Positions 23,889-32,403 of a stretch of DNA of 42,300 nt are shown here, piece by piece. Both the position numbers and the translations under genes were made by a program. Within the stretch, counting starts at the first letter, position 1. The number at the start of each line of letters is the position of its first letter. Source of the stretch: Alphaproteobacteria bacterium (GTDB lineage: Bacteria > Pseudomonadota > Alphaproteobacteria > Puniceispirillales > Puniceispirillaceae); contig RFZL01000016.1 in NCBI GenBank assembly GCA_009920665.1, positions 1 to 42,300 of the forward strand, given 5' to 3'. The notes below the pieces were generated by a model that was given only the letters and a program-made list of their open reading frames with translations, was not told where the DNA came from and did no database searches.

Positions 23889-25409
23889 CTAGAGGCCGAG
23901 TTTCGGGACGTTGCGCGGCACCGTGGCGAAGGCAACATTGCGGGTTTCCATGTAGAAATCAAAGGACCAGTCACCGCCATCACGCCCGATCCCCGACTCC
24001 TTGGTGCCGCCGAACGGGGTTGGCAGATGCCGCACATTTTCCGAATTCACCCAGATCATGCCGGCATCCATCCCGTCGCTGAAGCGTAGCGCGCGCGTCA
24101 CGTCATTCGTCCACAGATATCCGGCAAGACCGTAGGCCACATCATTGGCGAGGCCAAGCGCCTCGTCCTCGTTGTCGAACGGGATTGCCGTCAAAACGGG
24201 GCCGAAAATCTCCTCGCGCGCCACCCGCATGGTCTGGCTGGCGCCGGTGAACAAAGTCGGCGCGACATAGCAGCCGGCCGCAAACTCGCCCCCCATGACC
24301 TTCTCGCCGCCGGCGGCAATCGTCACGCCCTCGGCGCGCGCCACATCGAAATAGGACAGCACCTTCGCCTCGTGATCGGGATGGATCAACGGGCCAACCA
24401 CAGTGTCTGGATCCAGCGGATGACCAACCTTCAGGTGGCGCGCCTTGTCGGCCAGAACGGCGACGAAGTCATCATGGATCGAGGATTCGACCAGAACGCG
24501 GCTTGACGAGGTGCAGCGCTCACCATTCAGCGACCAGATCATGAAGGCGGCGGCATCAGCGGCGCGTTCCAGATCGGCATCGGCAAAGACCACTACGGGG
24601 TTCTTGCCGCCAAGCTCGAAATGGACGCGTTTCAGCGTGTCCGCCCCCTGGCGCATGATCAGCTTGCCGGTCGCGCTCTCGCCGACAAAGGCGATGGCCT
24701 TGATCGCCGGGTGTTCGGTCAGCGCGCGGCCCGCCTCCTCACCAACACCGTTTACAAGGTTCCAGACCCCCGGCGGCAGCCCGGCCTCGGCGGCGATATC
24801 CATCAGGATGCGTGCCGTCACCGGTGACAGTTCGGCCGGCTTGTGGACAACGGTGCATCCGGCGGCCAGCGCCGGCGCAATCTTCCATGTCGACAGCATG
24901 AAGGGGGTGTTCCAGGGTGTGATCACCCCGACCGGCCCGATCGGCCGCCGCGAGGTCACGTTCAACTGGTTGGCGGCGTGAAGGCTCTGCCCGTCGCGGG
25001 CATAGGGCGCCTTGTCGGCGAAAAAGCGGAAATTGTCAGCCCCGCGGAGTGCCGCCTTCGACATGAAGCGCAGCGCCTGGCCGGTGTCGATACATTCCAG
25101 AAGCGCGATTTCCTCGGCCCGCGCGACAATGCCGTCGGCGATCCGGTGCAGGATGGCGCGCCGCGCCGCGCCGTCCATGTCACGCCAGGCGGGAAAGGCA
25201 TCGCTTGCCGCCCTCGCCGCATCATCAATATCCGCGGCATCCCCCCGCGCCACCGTCGCGACCCGGGCCATGTCGATGGGCGACACACTCTCAAACGTCG
25301 CGCCGGACCGCGCCGGACAGTCCTGCCCGCCAATATGATTGAGGATCGGCCTGTCGCGGAAAGGCGCCAGAAACGCATCCGCCCTTTCAAGATTGTCAGC
25401 GAGGGTCAT
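23889..25409 (-). CDS. hpaE: 5-carboxymethyl-2-hydroxymuconate semialdehyde dehydrogenase
   Basis: NAD-dependent aldehyde dehydrogenase, 506 residues, oxidising the HpaD ring-fission product. TPWNTPFMLSTWKIAPALA (Asn167), the Rossmann segment FVGESATGKLIM, catalytic Glu265 in FELGGKNP and nucleophile Cys299 in NGERCTSSSR are all present. PFGGTKESGIGRDGG is near the end. The start at 25409 has GGAG at good spacing; an in-frame ATG at 25454 has none and lies in the presumed operator region. First gene of the leftward hpa operon, divergent from hpaF-hpaR. Confidence 0.91.
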   Translation of the reverse strand: MTLADNLERADAFLAPFRDRPILNHIGGQDCPARSGATFESVSPIDMARVATVARGDAADIDDAARAASDAFPAWRDMDGAARRAILHRIADGIVARAEEIALLECIDTGQALRFMSKAALRGADNFRFFADKAPYARDGQSLHAANQLNVTSRRPIGPVGVITPWNTPFMLSTWKIAPALAAGCTVVHKPAELSPVTARILMDIAAEAGLPPGVWNLVNGVGEEAGRALTEHPAIKAIAFVGESATGKLIMRQGADTLKRVHFELGGKNPVVVFADADLERAADAAAFMIWSLNGERCTSSSRVLVESSIHDDFVAVLADKARHLKVGHPLDPDTVVGPLIHPDHEAKVLSYFDVARAEGVTIAAGGEKVMGGEFAAGCYVAPTLFTGASQTMRVAREEIFGPVLTAIPFDNEDEALGLANDVAYGLAGYLWTNDVTRALRFSDGMDAGMIWVNSENVRHLPTPFGGTKESGIGRDGGDWSFDFYMETRNVAFATVPRNVPKLGL

Positions 25410-25539
25410 AAGGACTCCAGAAATCTGTCTGGCCGCAAGATTGACTTTGACCATGGCTGTGATTTAATTCACATGTTAAGTAAATGATCATGGAAATCAT
25501 CTGGCAAGTCAATAGCCCCCGCAACACAGGACCCCGTCC
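25410..25539. promoter_or_regulatory. Divergent hpaE / hpaF-hpaR control region with candidate MarR operators
   Basis: This 130-bp space is noticeably more AT-rich than its surroundings in the middle. It contains inverted repeats TGTGA-6-TCACA (25458-25473) and ATGAT-7-ATCAT (25484-25500), plus the palindrome core ACATGT flanked by TTAA boxes (25464-25479). The adjacent hpaR encodes a MarR-type repressor, so these are plausible HpaR sites controlling both directions. Exact promoters are not resolved. Confidence 0.5.
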
Positions 25540-25944
25540 ATGGCGCATCTGAGTTTTGAATATTCGGCCAATCTGGAAGCCAATCTGGATCTACAGGCCT
25601 TCTGCGATCATCTGCGTGACGCGATGGTTGGGTCGAGTGTGTTCCCGCCTGGCGGGATCCGCGTTCGTGGTACACGGGTTGATGTGGCCACCATTGCCAG
25701 CGGCGAGGAGGAGCTGGGCTTCATCGACATGACGCTTCGTATGGGCATGGGACGCGGGGAGGATGTCAGGGTGGCGGTGACCGAGGCAATCTATGCGGCG
25801 GCCGAGTCCTGGCTGAAGCCGCAGATTGGCAGCCGCCCTTTCGCCCTGTCGCTTGAGGTGATGGAGATCGACTCCCGCTTTTCCGAGAAGCGGTTCAACA
25901 CAATCCACCAGTTCCTAAAGAACAGCGAGGCAGGGCGTGGCTGA
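25540..25944 (+). CDS. hpaF: 5-carboxymethyl-2-hydroxymuconate isomerase family protein, lacking N-terminal proline
   Basis: Tautomerase-superfamily protein, 134 residues, expected to isomerise 5-carboxymethyl-2-hydroxymuconate. The central GIRVRGTRVDVATIASGEEE and IDMTLRMGMGRGEDVR segments align well with E. coli HpaF (CHMI). The family's catalytic base is Pro1, exposed after methionine removal. Here the second codon is GCG, so the mature N-terminus would be Ala. It is one base from CCG. AGGA lies about nine bases before the ATG at 25540, making the start secure. It overlaps hpaR by eight bases. The enzyme may be impaired, or the reaction may be covered by HpaG or occur spontaneously. Confidence 0.85.
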   Translation: MAHLSFEYSANLEANLDLQAFCDHLRDAMVGSSVFPPGGIRVRGTRVDVATIASGEEELGFIDMTLRMGMGRGEDVRVAVTEAIYAAAESWLKPQIGSRPFALSLEVMEIDSRFSEKRFNTIHQFLKNSEAGRG

Positions 25945-26395
25945 CGCGCCGCGCTATGATGATTCGCTGACCATCGCGTTGTTGCGGGCCCGCGACGCGG
26001 TCACGGCGCAGTTTCGCGACCATGTCGGTGCGGCCGGCCTGACACTCCAGCAATGGCGGGTGATCAGGGCACTTGCCGGCGGCACCGCGCTCGATACCAC
26101 GACGCTGGCAAAAAGATGCGTGATTCTGGCCCCGTCGCTGACCCGCATCCTGCGCCATCTCGGCGATGCCGGCCTTGTCGAGACGGTGCCATCACGCGAC
26201 CGGCGGCAGCGCGTGATCAGACTGACACCCGCAGGCGAGACACTGTTCATCGATATCTGGCAGGTTTCACAGCAGAAATACGCCGCCATCGAGGACGCCT
26301 TCGGCAAGGATGAACTGCGTGACCTAGTGGTCAGCCTGAACCGCCTTCGGGCCAGCCTCGAAACAGACCAGGAGACCGGAGACGTCCCCGCCTAG
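25937..26395 (+). CDS. hpaR: MarR-family regulator HpaR
   Basis: Winged-helix transcription regulator of 152 residues, presumed repressor of the hpa cluster. [15 protein letters not shown] starts the w[23 protein letters not shown] is the recognition region and [18 protein letters not shown] is the wing, all typical of MarR/HpaR. Start is GTG at 25937 within the end of hpaF, preceded by GAGGCAGGG, so the two are translationally coupled. It should bind a pathway intermediate and act on the divergent control region. Its TAG stop overlaps the stop of the convergent epimerase gene. Confidence 0.88.
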   Translation: MADAPRYDDSLTIALLRARDAVTAQFRDHVGAAGLTLQQWRVIRALAGGTALDTTTLAKRCVILAPSLTRILRHLGDAGLVETVPSRDRRQRVIRLTPAGETLFIDIWQVSQQKYAAIEDAFGKDELRDLVVSLNRLRASLETDQETGDVPA

Positions 26396-27405
26396 TCGTT
26401 CCGGCCATGATAGGCCAGATACCACTCAACAAAGCGCTTCACGCCATCACGCACATCGGTGTCGGGTGCGAACCCGACCCATGCCGCCAGTTCCGACGTG
26501 TCGGCGCTTGTCATCGGCACATCGCCAGGCTGCATCGGCATCATGTTTTTCTGTGCTGTGATGCCAAGCGCCGATTCCAGCGCGCCAATGTAATCCATCA
26601 ACGGCACCGGGTTGCCGTTACCGATATTGAACACCCGAAAGGGCGCGCGTGACGATTGCGGGTCGGGCGCCTTCGGGTCGAAATCCGGGTCCGGCGTGGC
26701 CGTCTTGTCCAGCACCCGGATCACACCCTCGACGATATCGTCGATATAGGTGAAGTCGCGCACCATCTCGCCATTATTGTAGACATCGATGGCTTCGCCC
26801 CGAAGCATCGCCGCCGCGAATTTGAACAGCGCCATGTCGGGTCGACCCCACGGACCGTAGACGGTAAAGAACCGCAAACCGGTCGTCGGCAGATCGAACA
26901 GATGGCTGTAGGTATGCGCCATCAATTCATTCGCCTTCTTCGTTGCCGCATAGAGCGAGACCGGGTGGTCCACACTGTGATGCTCGCTGAACGGCATCTG
27001 TTCATTACCACCATAAACCGATGACGAGCTGGCATAGACAAGATGCTCAACACCATTATGCCGGCACCCCTCAAGGATGTTCATGAAGCCGGCCAGGTTG
27101 GCATCGACATAGGCGTGGGGGTTCTCCAGGGAATAGCGCACACCGGCCTGCGCCGCGAGATGGATGACCCGGTCCGGTGTCTCCCTTGTGAACAGGTCGG
27201 CCATCGCATCCCGGTCCTCGATCGAGATGATATGATTTGTGAAAGCCGGATGGTCGGCGATCCGCGCCAGACGGCTTTCCTTCAGCGAGACCTCGTAATA
27301 ATCGTTCAGATTGTCGATGCCAACGACAGTATCACCGCGCGCCAGCAACCGTTCAATACAGTGCATGCCAATAAATCCGGCGGCACCTGTCACAAGAACC
27401 TTCAT
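26392..27405 (-). CDS. NAD-dependent epimerase, UDP-glucuronate 4-epimerase type
   Basis: Extended SDR sugar-nucleotide epimerase, 337 residues, probably converting UDP-glucuronate to UDP-galacturonate for surface polysaccharide. [10 protein letters not shown] is the NAD loop. [17 protein letters not shown] is a signature of the UDP-glucuronate epimerase group. [11 protein letters not shown] and the Tyr152/Lys156 pair in [10 protein letters not shown] are catalytic. [13 protein letters not shown] and [16 protein letters not shown] complete the pattern. AAAGG precedes the ATG by about nine bases. It lies 34 bp after the MBL-fold gene on the same strand; no other polysaccharide genes are nearby. 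Confidence 0.88.
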   Translation of the reverse strand: MKVLVTGAAGFIGMHCIERLLARGDTVVGIDNLNDYYEVSLKESRLARIADHPAFTNHIISIEDRDAMADLFTRETPDRVIHLAAQAGVRYSLENPHAYVDANLAGFMNILEGCRHNGVEHLVYASSSSVYGGNEQMPFSEHHSVDHPVSLYAATKKANELMAHTYSHLFDLPTTGLRFFTVYGPWGRPDMALFKFAAAMLRGEAIDVYNNGEMVRDFTYIDDIVEGVIRVLDKTATPDPDFDPKAPDPQSSRAPFRVFNIGNGNPVPLMDYIGALESALGITAQKNMMPMQPGDVPMTSADTSELAAWVGFAPDTDVRDGVKRFVEWYLAYHGRND

Positions 27406-27439
27406 TGCCTAAACCTTTTCCCGGACCGCGATGAGCCGA

Positions 27440-28363
27440 TCACACCATACCACCCGGCTTGCCGCCATGCCGATAGGGTATGACCGAAATATTCCGCCCG
27501 ATCTGGATTGTCATCAGGTCCTCGGCGACCACCACCGTGCCGTCATATTCGCGCGCAAGTTCCGTCATGACATCATTGATCGGCACCGGGTCGGGAGGCA
27601 GCAGCACAAGATGCGTCAGCATGGCAAGCTTTGGCCGTGTCTGCGCGAAGACCCGGCCGACCTCGGCCGGCGTGGCGTGGTGGTCAATCGCCACCTTCAC
27701 CGCCGGAAAGTTGGCCAGCGTTGCGGCGCTCGCCGCCGCCACCTCATGAACGAAGACATCCGCGCCCTGCGCCTGCGCGATCAGATTTTCATTGTAGCGC
27801 GTGTCATGGCTGTGAACGAAGACACGCCCGCCATATTCGACCCGGAACCCGTAGGCCGGGCGGATGAACTCCCCATGATCGACCTCGATGGCGCGGATCA
27901 CCAGCCCGTCGCGGTCATAAACGACGCCCTCGGTATATTCATGCGGGATGATCCGCATATGCTCGGGGTCGATTTCATTGTCGGCCACGCGGATGGCACG
28001 ATCAGGGCTGGTGGCCAGCCAGGCGCCATCGGCAATGTCACGGACTCCCGGCGGGCCATAGACCTGCAGCGGCGCGTTACGACCGCCGAATTTCTGCGGA
28101 ATGCTGCCGGTCATCGCCATGTCGAAGAGGCCGGCATAATGATCGGAATGATAATGCGAGATGATGATTGTATCGACGCAGCCAACCCCGAGCCCGATCT
28201 GTGACAGGCGAATGGCCGTCCCGCGGCCACAATCAATCAGGACACGCTGGTCCCCGGCCTCGATCAGCGTCGAGGTGCCAAAGGCGTTGATCTGCGGGTT
28301 GGGAATACCGGTACCGAGAAGCGTGACCTTGAGAAGGTCGTCCTGCGAAGTCCTGTCAGTCAT
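27440..28363 (-). CDS. Metallo-beta-lactamase-fold hydrolase, ribonuclease Z/arylsulfatase-like
   Basis: Zinc hydrolase of 307 residues. LKVTLLGTGIPNPQ opens the fold, and SHYHSDHYAG gives the metal site His70, His72, Asp74, His75. FVHSHDTRYNENL and DVFVHEVA resemble the ribonuclease Z branch, with IDHHATPAEVGRVF following. The exosite arm expected for true tRNA-processing RNase Z is not obvious, so it may hydrolyse a small ester. The start at 28363 (MTDRT) has GGGGA eight bases upstream; an ATG two codons earlier overlaps that site. Leader gene of a pair with the epimerase, divergent from the thiolase. Confidence 0.82.
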   Translation of the reverse strand: MTDRTSQDDLLKVTLLGTGIPNPQINAFGTSTLIEAGDQRVLIDCGRGTAIRLSQIGLGVGCVDTIIISHYHSDHYAGLFDMAMTGSIPQKFGGRNAPLQVYGPPGVRDIADGAWLATSPDRAIRVADNEIDPEHMRIIPHEYTEGVVYDRDGLVIRAIEVDHGEFIRPAYGFRVEYGGRVFVHSHDTRYNENLIAQAQGADVFVHEVAAASAATLANFPAVKVAIDHHATPAEVGRVFAQTRPKLAMLTHLVLLPPDPVPINDVMTELAREYDGTVVVAEDLMTIQIGRNISVIPYRHGGKPGGMV

Positions 28364-28540
28364 TGTCATCCCCGATTCAACGCGCCCATGGCAGATGCCG
28401 CCACAAGACAGCACGACTACCCCCGGCGCGCAAGCCCCGATCACACGGATCAGGCGCGCCCTTCTTTTTTGGTGGCGTCAGCAGCACCCCACCGGTAATC
28501 ATGCCACAAGTTGAAACAATTACAGCCAGTGAGAGTGATG

Positions 28541-29749
28541 ATGTCCGATGTGTTTATCTGTGATGCCGTGCGCTCGCCCATCGGCCGGTTCGGCGGCGCG
28601 CTGTCCGGGGTGCGGGCGGACGATCTTGCGGCGCACCCGATCAGGTCGCTGGTGGCGCGCCATCCCGACCTTGACTGGACAGCCGTGGATGAGGTGATCC
28701 TTGGTGCCGCCAACCAGGCCGGCGAGGATAACCGCAATATCGCGCGGATGGCCCTGTTGCTGGCGGGCCTGCCACAGAGCGTGCCGGGGATCACCCTGAA
28801 CAGACTGTGTGCCTCGGGTATGGAGGCCGTCATCGCCGCCGCCCGCATGATCAGGGCCGGTGAAGGCAGCCTTGTCATCGCCGGCGGGTCGGAAAGCATG
28901 AGCCGCGCGCCCTTTGTCATGCCGAAGGCGGATAGCGCCTTTTCGCGCAAGGCCGAAATCTATGATACCACGATCGGCTGGCGGTTCGTGAACCGGCAGA
29001 TGAAGGCGCTTTACGGCACCGATTCCATGCCGGAAACGGGCGAGAATGTCGCCGAAAGATGGAAGGTCAGTCGGGCCGATCAGGATGAATTCGCGCTACG
29101 CTCACAGCAGAAGGCCGGTGCCGCGATGGCCAATGGCCGGCTGGCCGCCGAAATCGCCCCGGTAGTAATTCCGCAACGCAAGGGCGACCCGGTCACCGTC
29201 AATACGGATGAACATCCGCGTCCGCAAACCACCCTTGAACAGCTTGCCAAGCTGCCAACACCATTCCGCGACGGCGGGTCCGTCACCGCCGGCAATGCCA
29301 GCGGCGTGAATGACGGGGCCGCCGCCATGATCATCACCGGCACCGATGCCATCCGCACGCATGGGCTGACGCCGCGGGCGCGAATCATCACCGCCGCCGC
29401 CGCCGGTGTTGAACCCGCCATCATGGGCATCGGGCCGGTGCCGGCGACACAGCGTGCGCTGGCACGGGCCGGCCTCGCCATCGGGCAGATGGATGTGATC
29501 GAGATCAACGAGGCATTTGCCGCGCAGGGTCTTGCCTCGATGCGCGAGCTTGGAATGGCGGATGATGATGACCGGGTGAATCGCAATGGCGGCGCCATCG
29601 CGCTTGGCCACCCTCTGGGGATGAGCGGAGCCAGACTGGTGATGACGGCCACCGAGGAATTGCAGCGACTGGATGGCGCGCGTTATGCACTGTGCACGAT
29701 GTGCGTCGGCGTCGGTCAGGGAAGTGCGGTCATTCTGGAAAAATGCTGA
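28541..29749 (+). CDS. pcaF: Acetyl-CoA acyltransferase (beta-ketoadipyl-CoA thiolase type)
   Basis: Thiolase of 402 residues. Cys90 in LNRLCASGMEAV is the acyl acceptor; EINEAFAAQ, NGGAIALGHPLG and the second cysteine in CVGVGQGSA complete the site. MSDVFICDAVRSPIGRFGGA and FVMPKADSAFSR fit the PcaF/PaaJ branch, which releases succinyl-CoA and acetyl-CoA from 3-oxoadipyl-CoA. The start has GAGAG five bases upstream; an extra ATG directly before it is equivalent. The frame stays open nine codons further up. A general 3-ketoacyl-CoA thiolase is the alternative. No other beta-ketoadipate genes are in the window. Confidence 0.82.
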   Translation: MSDVFICDAVRSPIGRFGGALSGVRADDLAAHPIRSLVARHPDLDWTAVDEVILGAANQAGEDNRNIARMALLLAGLPQSVPGITLNRLCASGMEAVIAAARMIRAGEGSLVIAGGSESMSRAPFVMPKADSAFSRKAEIYDTTIGWRFVNRQMKALYGTDSMPETGENVAERWKVSRADQDEFALRSQQKAGAAMANGRLAAEIAPVVIPQRKGDPVTVNTDEHPRPQTTLEQLAKLPTPFRDGGSVTAGNASGVNDGAAAMIITGTDAIRTHGLTPRARIITAAAAGVEPAIMGIGPVPATQRALARAGLAIGQMDVIEINEAFAAQGLASMRELGMADDDDRVNRNGGAIALGHPLGMSGARLVMTATEELQRLDGARYALCTMCVGVGQGSAVILEKC

Positions 29750-29770
29750 GGATGAACCCCTGAATGCGGG

Positions 29771-30814
29771 TCAGGCTGCCACGATGCCGCACTCATCATC
29801 CTTGGCGAAATGCGGCATCACCTCTTCAGCGAAATACTGGATCGAATCCATTGTCTCGTGAGGGTCGCAGCCGAAATTCACATTCATGATGATCCGGTCA
29901 ACACCCATCTCGTCATAGGCCGCCAGCTTGTCGATCATTTCCTGCTTCATGCCGATCAGCAGGCTTTTCGCCAGCTGGTCAATGGGCTGGCGTCGTGGCA
30001 ATGCCCGCACGATGCCGTTATCGACAAACCCGGGACCGCCATAGACATTTTCGAACCGCCCGAGGAAGGAATGCGCCATCTGGATCCGCTCGCGCTTTTC
30101 CATCTCGCTGTGACACATGAAGCCAACGCGCAGCAGGGTCAGTGATGTCTCTCCCGACCCGCCAAGTTCATCCTTGCCACGATTGAACGCGGCTACCTGG
30201 TCACGCAGAAAGGCTTCATTGCCGGGCTGCGGCGTCGTCTGGACGTGATAGCCCTGCCGCGCGCAATGGTAGATGGCATCGGGATTGACCGCCGCCATCA
30301 TCATCTGCGGGCCGCCCGGGTTCATCGGCCGCGGCATCACGGTGATCGGGCCGAATTTGTAATATTTGCCATCCCATGACACTTCCTCCTCATTGAGGAG
30401 CGCGCGCAGGACCGCCAGTGATTCATCGAATCGCTCGCGGGTCTCATGCATCGGGATGCCGAGATTTTCCATCTCATAGGGGAAGTTACCGCGGCCGACG
30501 CCCAGCAGCAGCCTGCCTTCGGTGAAGATGTCGGCGACGACAACCTCGCCGGCGAACACCCGCATGTCACGGATCGGCAATATTGTGATGGCGGTGATGA
30601 TCCTGATCTGCTCGGTGTGCGCCGCGATCTTGACCGCGAATTGCAACGGCGCGGGCATCATCAGGCAGTTCATCAGATGATGTTCGGTGATGGTGACCGA
30701 GTCGAATCCCAACCGGTCGGCAAGCACCGCCTGGGCGAGCATGTCCTGATAGACACGGTCGCCACCATAGGACTTGTCGGGATAGTCCGCCGATAGCTGG
30801 ATACTGAATTTCAT
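29771..30814 (-). CDS. LLM-class flavin-dependent monooxygenase (luciferase-like)
   Basis: Predicted FMN-dependent oxidoreductase of 347 residues with the bacterial luciferase TIM-barrel fold. FSIQLSADYPDKSYGG, VLADRLGFDSVTITEHHL, ITAITILPIRDMRVFAGEVV and GRLLLGVGRGNFPYEMEN are family segments. The C-terminal part ends with VDRIIMNVNFGCDPHETM. AGGGGGA lies just upstream of the ATG. The gene is alone, convergent with the thiolase and downstream of MATE on the same strand, behind an AT-rich 86-bp gap that probably holds its promoter. The substrate is unknown. Confidence 0.85.
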   Translation of the reverse strand: MKFSIQLSADYPDKSYGGDRVYQDMLAQAVLADRLGFDSVTITEHHLMNCLMMPAPLQFAVKIAAHTEQIRIITAITILPIRDMRVFAGEVVVADIFTEGRLLLGVGRGNFPYEMENLGIPMHETRERFDESLAVLRALLNEEEVSWDGKYYKFGPITVMPRPMNPGGPQMMMAAVNPDAIYHCARQGYHVQTTPQPGNEAFLRDQVAAFNRGKDELGGSGETSLTLLRVGFMCHSEMEKRERIQMAHSFLGRFENVYGGPGFVDNGIVRALPRRQPIDQLAKSLLIGMKQEMIDKLAAYDEMGVDRIIMNVNFGCDPHETMDSIQYFAEEVMPHFAKDDECGIVAA

Positions 30815-30900
30815 TAGTCCCCCTGATCGGGCTCCACCGCCTCGATCATGTATTAGACTATACTTAAACTATCAATACGCCAACAATAAAGGCAGTGCGG

Positions 30901-32286
30901 CTAGGCGGTGTTGGCATCCGTCCTTGTCGCACGCAACCCGCCGATGGACCCGCGCGCCACATAGTCCGCCACGATCAGCGAGATCAACCACCCTGTCGTG
31001 ACCGCCGTCGCAATGCCGACCCAGACACCCATAACGCCAAAATCATAAATCATCACATAGAGATAGACAAAGAAAGCAACGCCAAAGGCCTGTCGGTAAA
31101 CGCCGATCCAGAAGGTCCAGATGGGACGTTTGAGCGCCTGCAGGAACGAGTTGATGGCGAACAGCATCATGTAGATGGGCAAAATGAACCCGTCGATGCG
31201 GAGATAGCTGACGCCAATCCTGATCACCTCCGGATCATCGGTGAAGGTGCGCATCAGGAGCGGCGAGGCGAAAAACAGAATCGGACAGGCCACTGCCATG
31301 AATATCCAGCCAAACTTCCAGCAGTCGAACAGCGCCTGGCGCACGCGGTCATGCCGGCCAGCCCCGAAATTCTGCGCCGCGATCGGCAGCAACGCGCCGG
31401 TGAGGCCGAAAACCGGCAGCAGGAACAGCTGTTCAACCCGCAGCGCGACGCCGTAAGCCGCCACCGCCGATGTGCCGAAACTCTTCAGATAGAACTGGAC
31501 GATGAAACCCGCCGACATCATGACGAACATGGTCATCGTGACCGGCAGCATCTGCCGCGTGATCGCGCCATAGGTGCCAAGCTCGGGCCAGAAGCAGGAC
31601 CGTGTGACGCCAGCCATCAGGTCAGTCTTGAACAGGCGCCAGATCACATAGATCATGATCCCGGTCTGGCTGAGAACCGTCGAGACGGCGATGCCGTCAA
31701 ACCCCATACCGCCCCAGACCCCGGGAATGCCGAAGACAAGCAGGGGATTGAGCGCGATATTGGCAAAAAAGGCGGCGATCTGGCCGCGCTGCATCGACAC
31801 GGTATCCCCCTGCGACTGTAGCAACCCGTTGACCCCGAAGGCCAGAACGAACCCCGGCATGGACAGCAGCAGAACCCGCAGATACCGGGTGCCGGCATCA
31901 CGATATTCGCCCTCGGCCGAGACAAGCTTGATCAGTTCCGGCCCGATGAACCAGGCCGCGACCATCAACACGGTGCTGATGATGACGCCAAAACCGATGC
32001 CGCGCGCGGCGACGATGCGCGCCTCGGCATCCTCTTTCGCGCCGATGGCGTTACCGACCAGCGCCGTCATCGCCGAAGACAGCCCGAAGCCGAAGGTGAT
32101 GAACAGGAAAAAGGCCTGAAAGGAAATGGCGAGACCGGCCTGCGCGGCGGTGCCGATGAGACCGGCAAAGAACACATCCACAACATTATACAGCGTTGTG
32201 AACACCATGCCGATGGCCGCCGGAACAGCCAGCCGCCGGAAATGCTGCGCCAGCGAGCCTTCGGTCAGGTCATAGGTGCGCGCCAT
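30901..32286 (-). CDS. MATE-family efflux transporter
   Basis: Inner-membrane multidrug/toxin exporter, 461 residues with about twelve hydrophobic helices in two repeats. LAVPAAIGMVFTTLYNVVDV and GLIGTAAQAGLAISF open the first half; VALRVEQLFLLPVFGLTGAL with AAQNFGAGRHDRVRQAL is the conserved hinge of the second half. The ending TGWLISLIVADYVARG is also typical. GAGG lies about nine bases before the ATG. It would use a Na+ or H+ gradient. Together with the MFS gene upstream on the same strand it makes an exporter pair, with a hairpin-forming palindrome in the gap. Confidence 0.88.
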   Translation of the reverse strand: MARTYDLTEGSLAQHFRRLAVPAAIGMVFTTLYNVVDVFFAGLIGTAAQAGLAISFQAFFLFITFGFGLSSAMTALVGNAIGAKEDAEARIVAARGIGFGVIISTVLMVAAWFIGPELIKLVSAEGEYRDAGTRYLRVLLLSMPGFVLAFGVNGLLQSQGDTVSMQRGQIAAFFANIALNPLLVFGIPGVWGGMGFDGIAVSTVLSQTGIMIYVIWRLFKTDLMAGVTRSCFWPELGTYGAITRQMLPVTMTMFVMMSAGFIVQFYLKSFGTSAVAAYGVALRVEQLFLLPVFGLTGALLPIAAQNFGAGRHDRVRQALFDCWKFGWIFMAVACPILFFASPLLMRTFTDDPEVIRIGVSYLRIDGFILPIYMMLFAINSFLQALKRPIWTFWIGVYRQAFGVAFFVYLYVMIYDFGVMGVWVGIATAVTTGWLISLIVADYVARGSIGGLRATRTDANTA

Positions 32287-32307
32287 ATAAAGGGACCTCG
32301 GCCATCG

Positions 32308-32347
32308 GCGGATTGTCGAGGAAAATGATGTTTTTGTGACAATCCGC
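32308..32347. promoter_or_regulatory. Palindrome upstream of the MATE gene
   Basis: GCGGATTGTC and GACAATCCGC form a perfect 10-bp inverted repeat around a 20-base centre that itself holds an AAAA/TTTT pairing. It starts 21 bases upstream of the MATE ATG in the 117-bp gap after the MFS stop. It could be an operator for drug-induced expression or an RNA hairpin in the leader; there is no T-run placed for a terminator. Confidence 0.5.
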
Positions 32348-32403
32348 GGGGCGGGCCGAACTATGCGCCCGGGCCGGTAAAAAGTCCATCTCCACCAGCC
32401 GGC

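Noticed and set aside
30895-31821. 308-codon + strand frame opposite the MATE gene
   Set aside because: Highly charged antisense translation with no recognisable domain; the MATE reading is full length and conserved.
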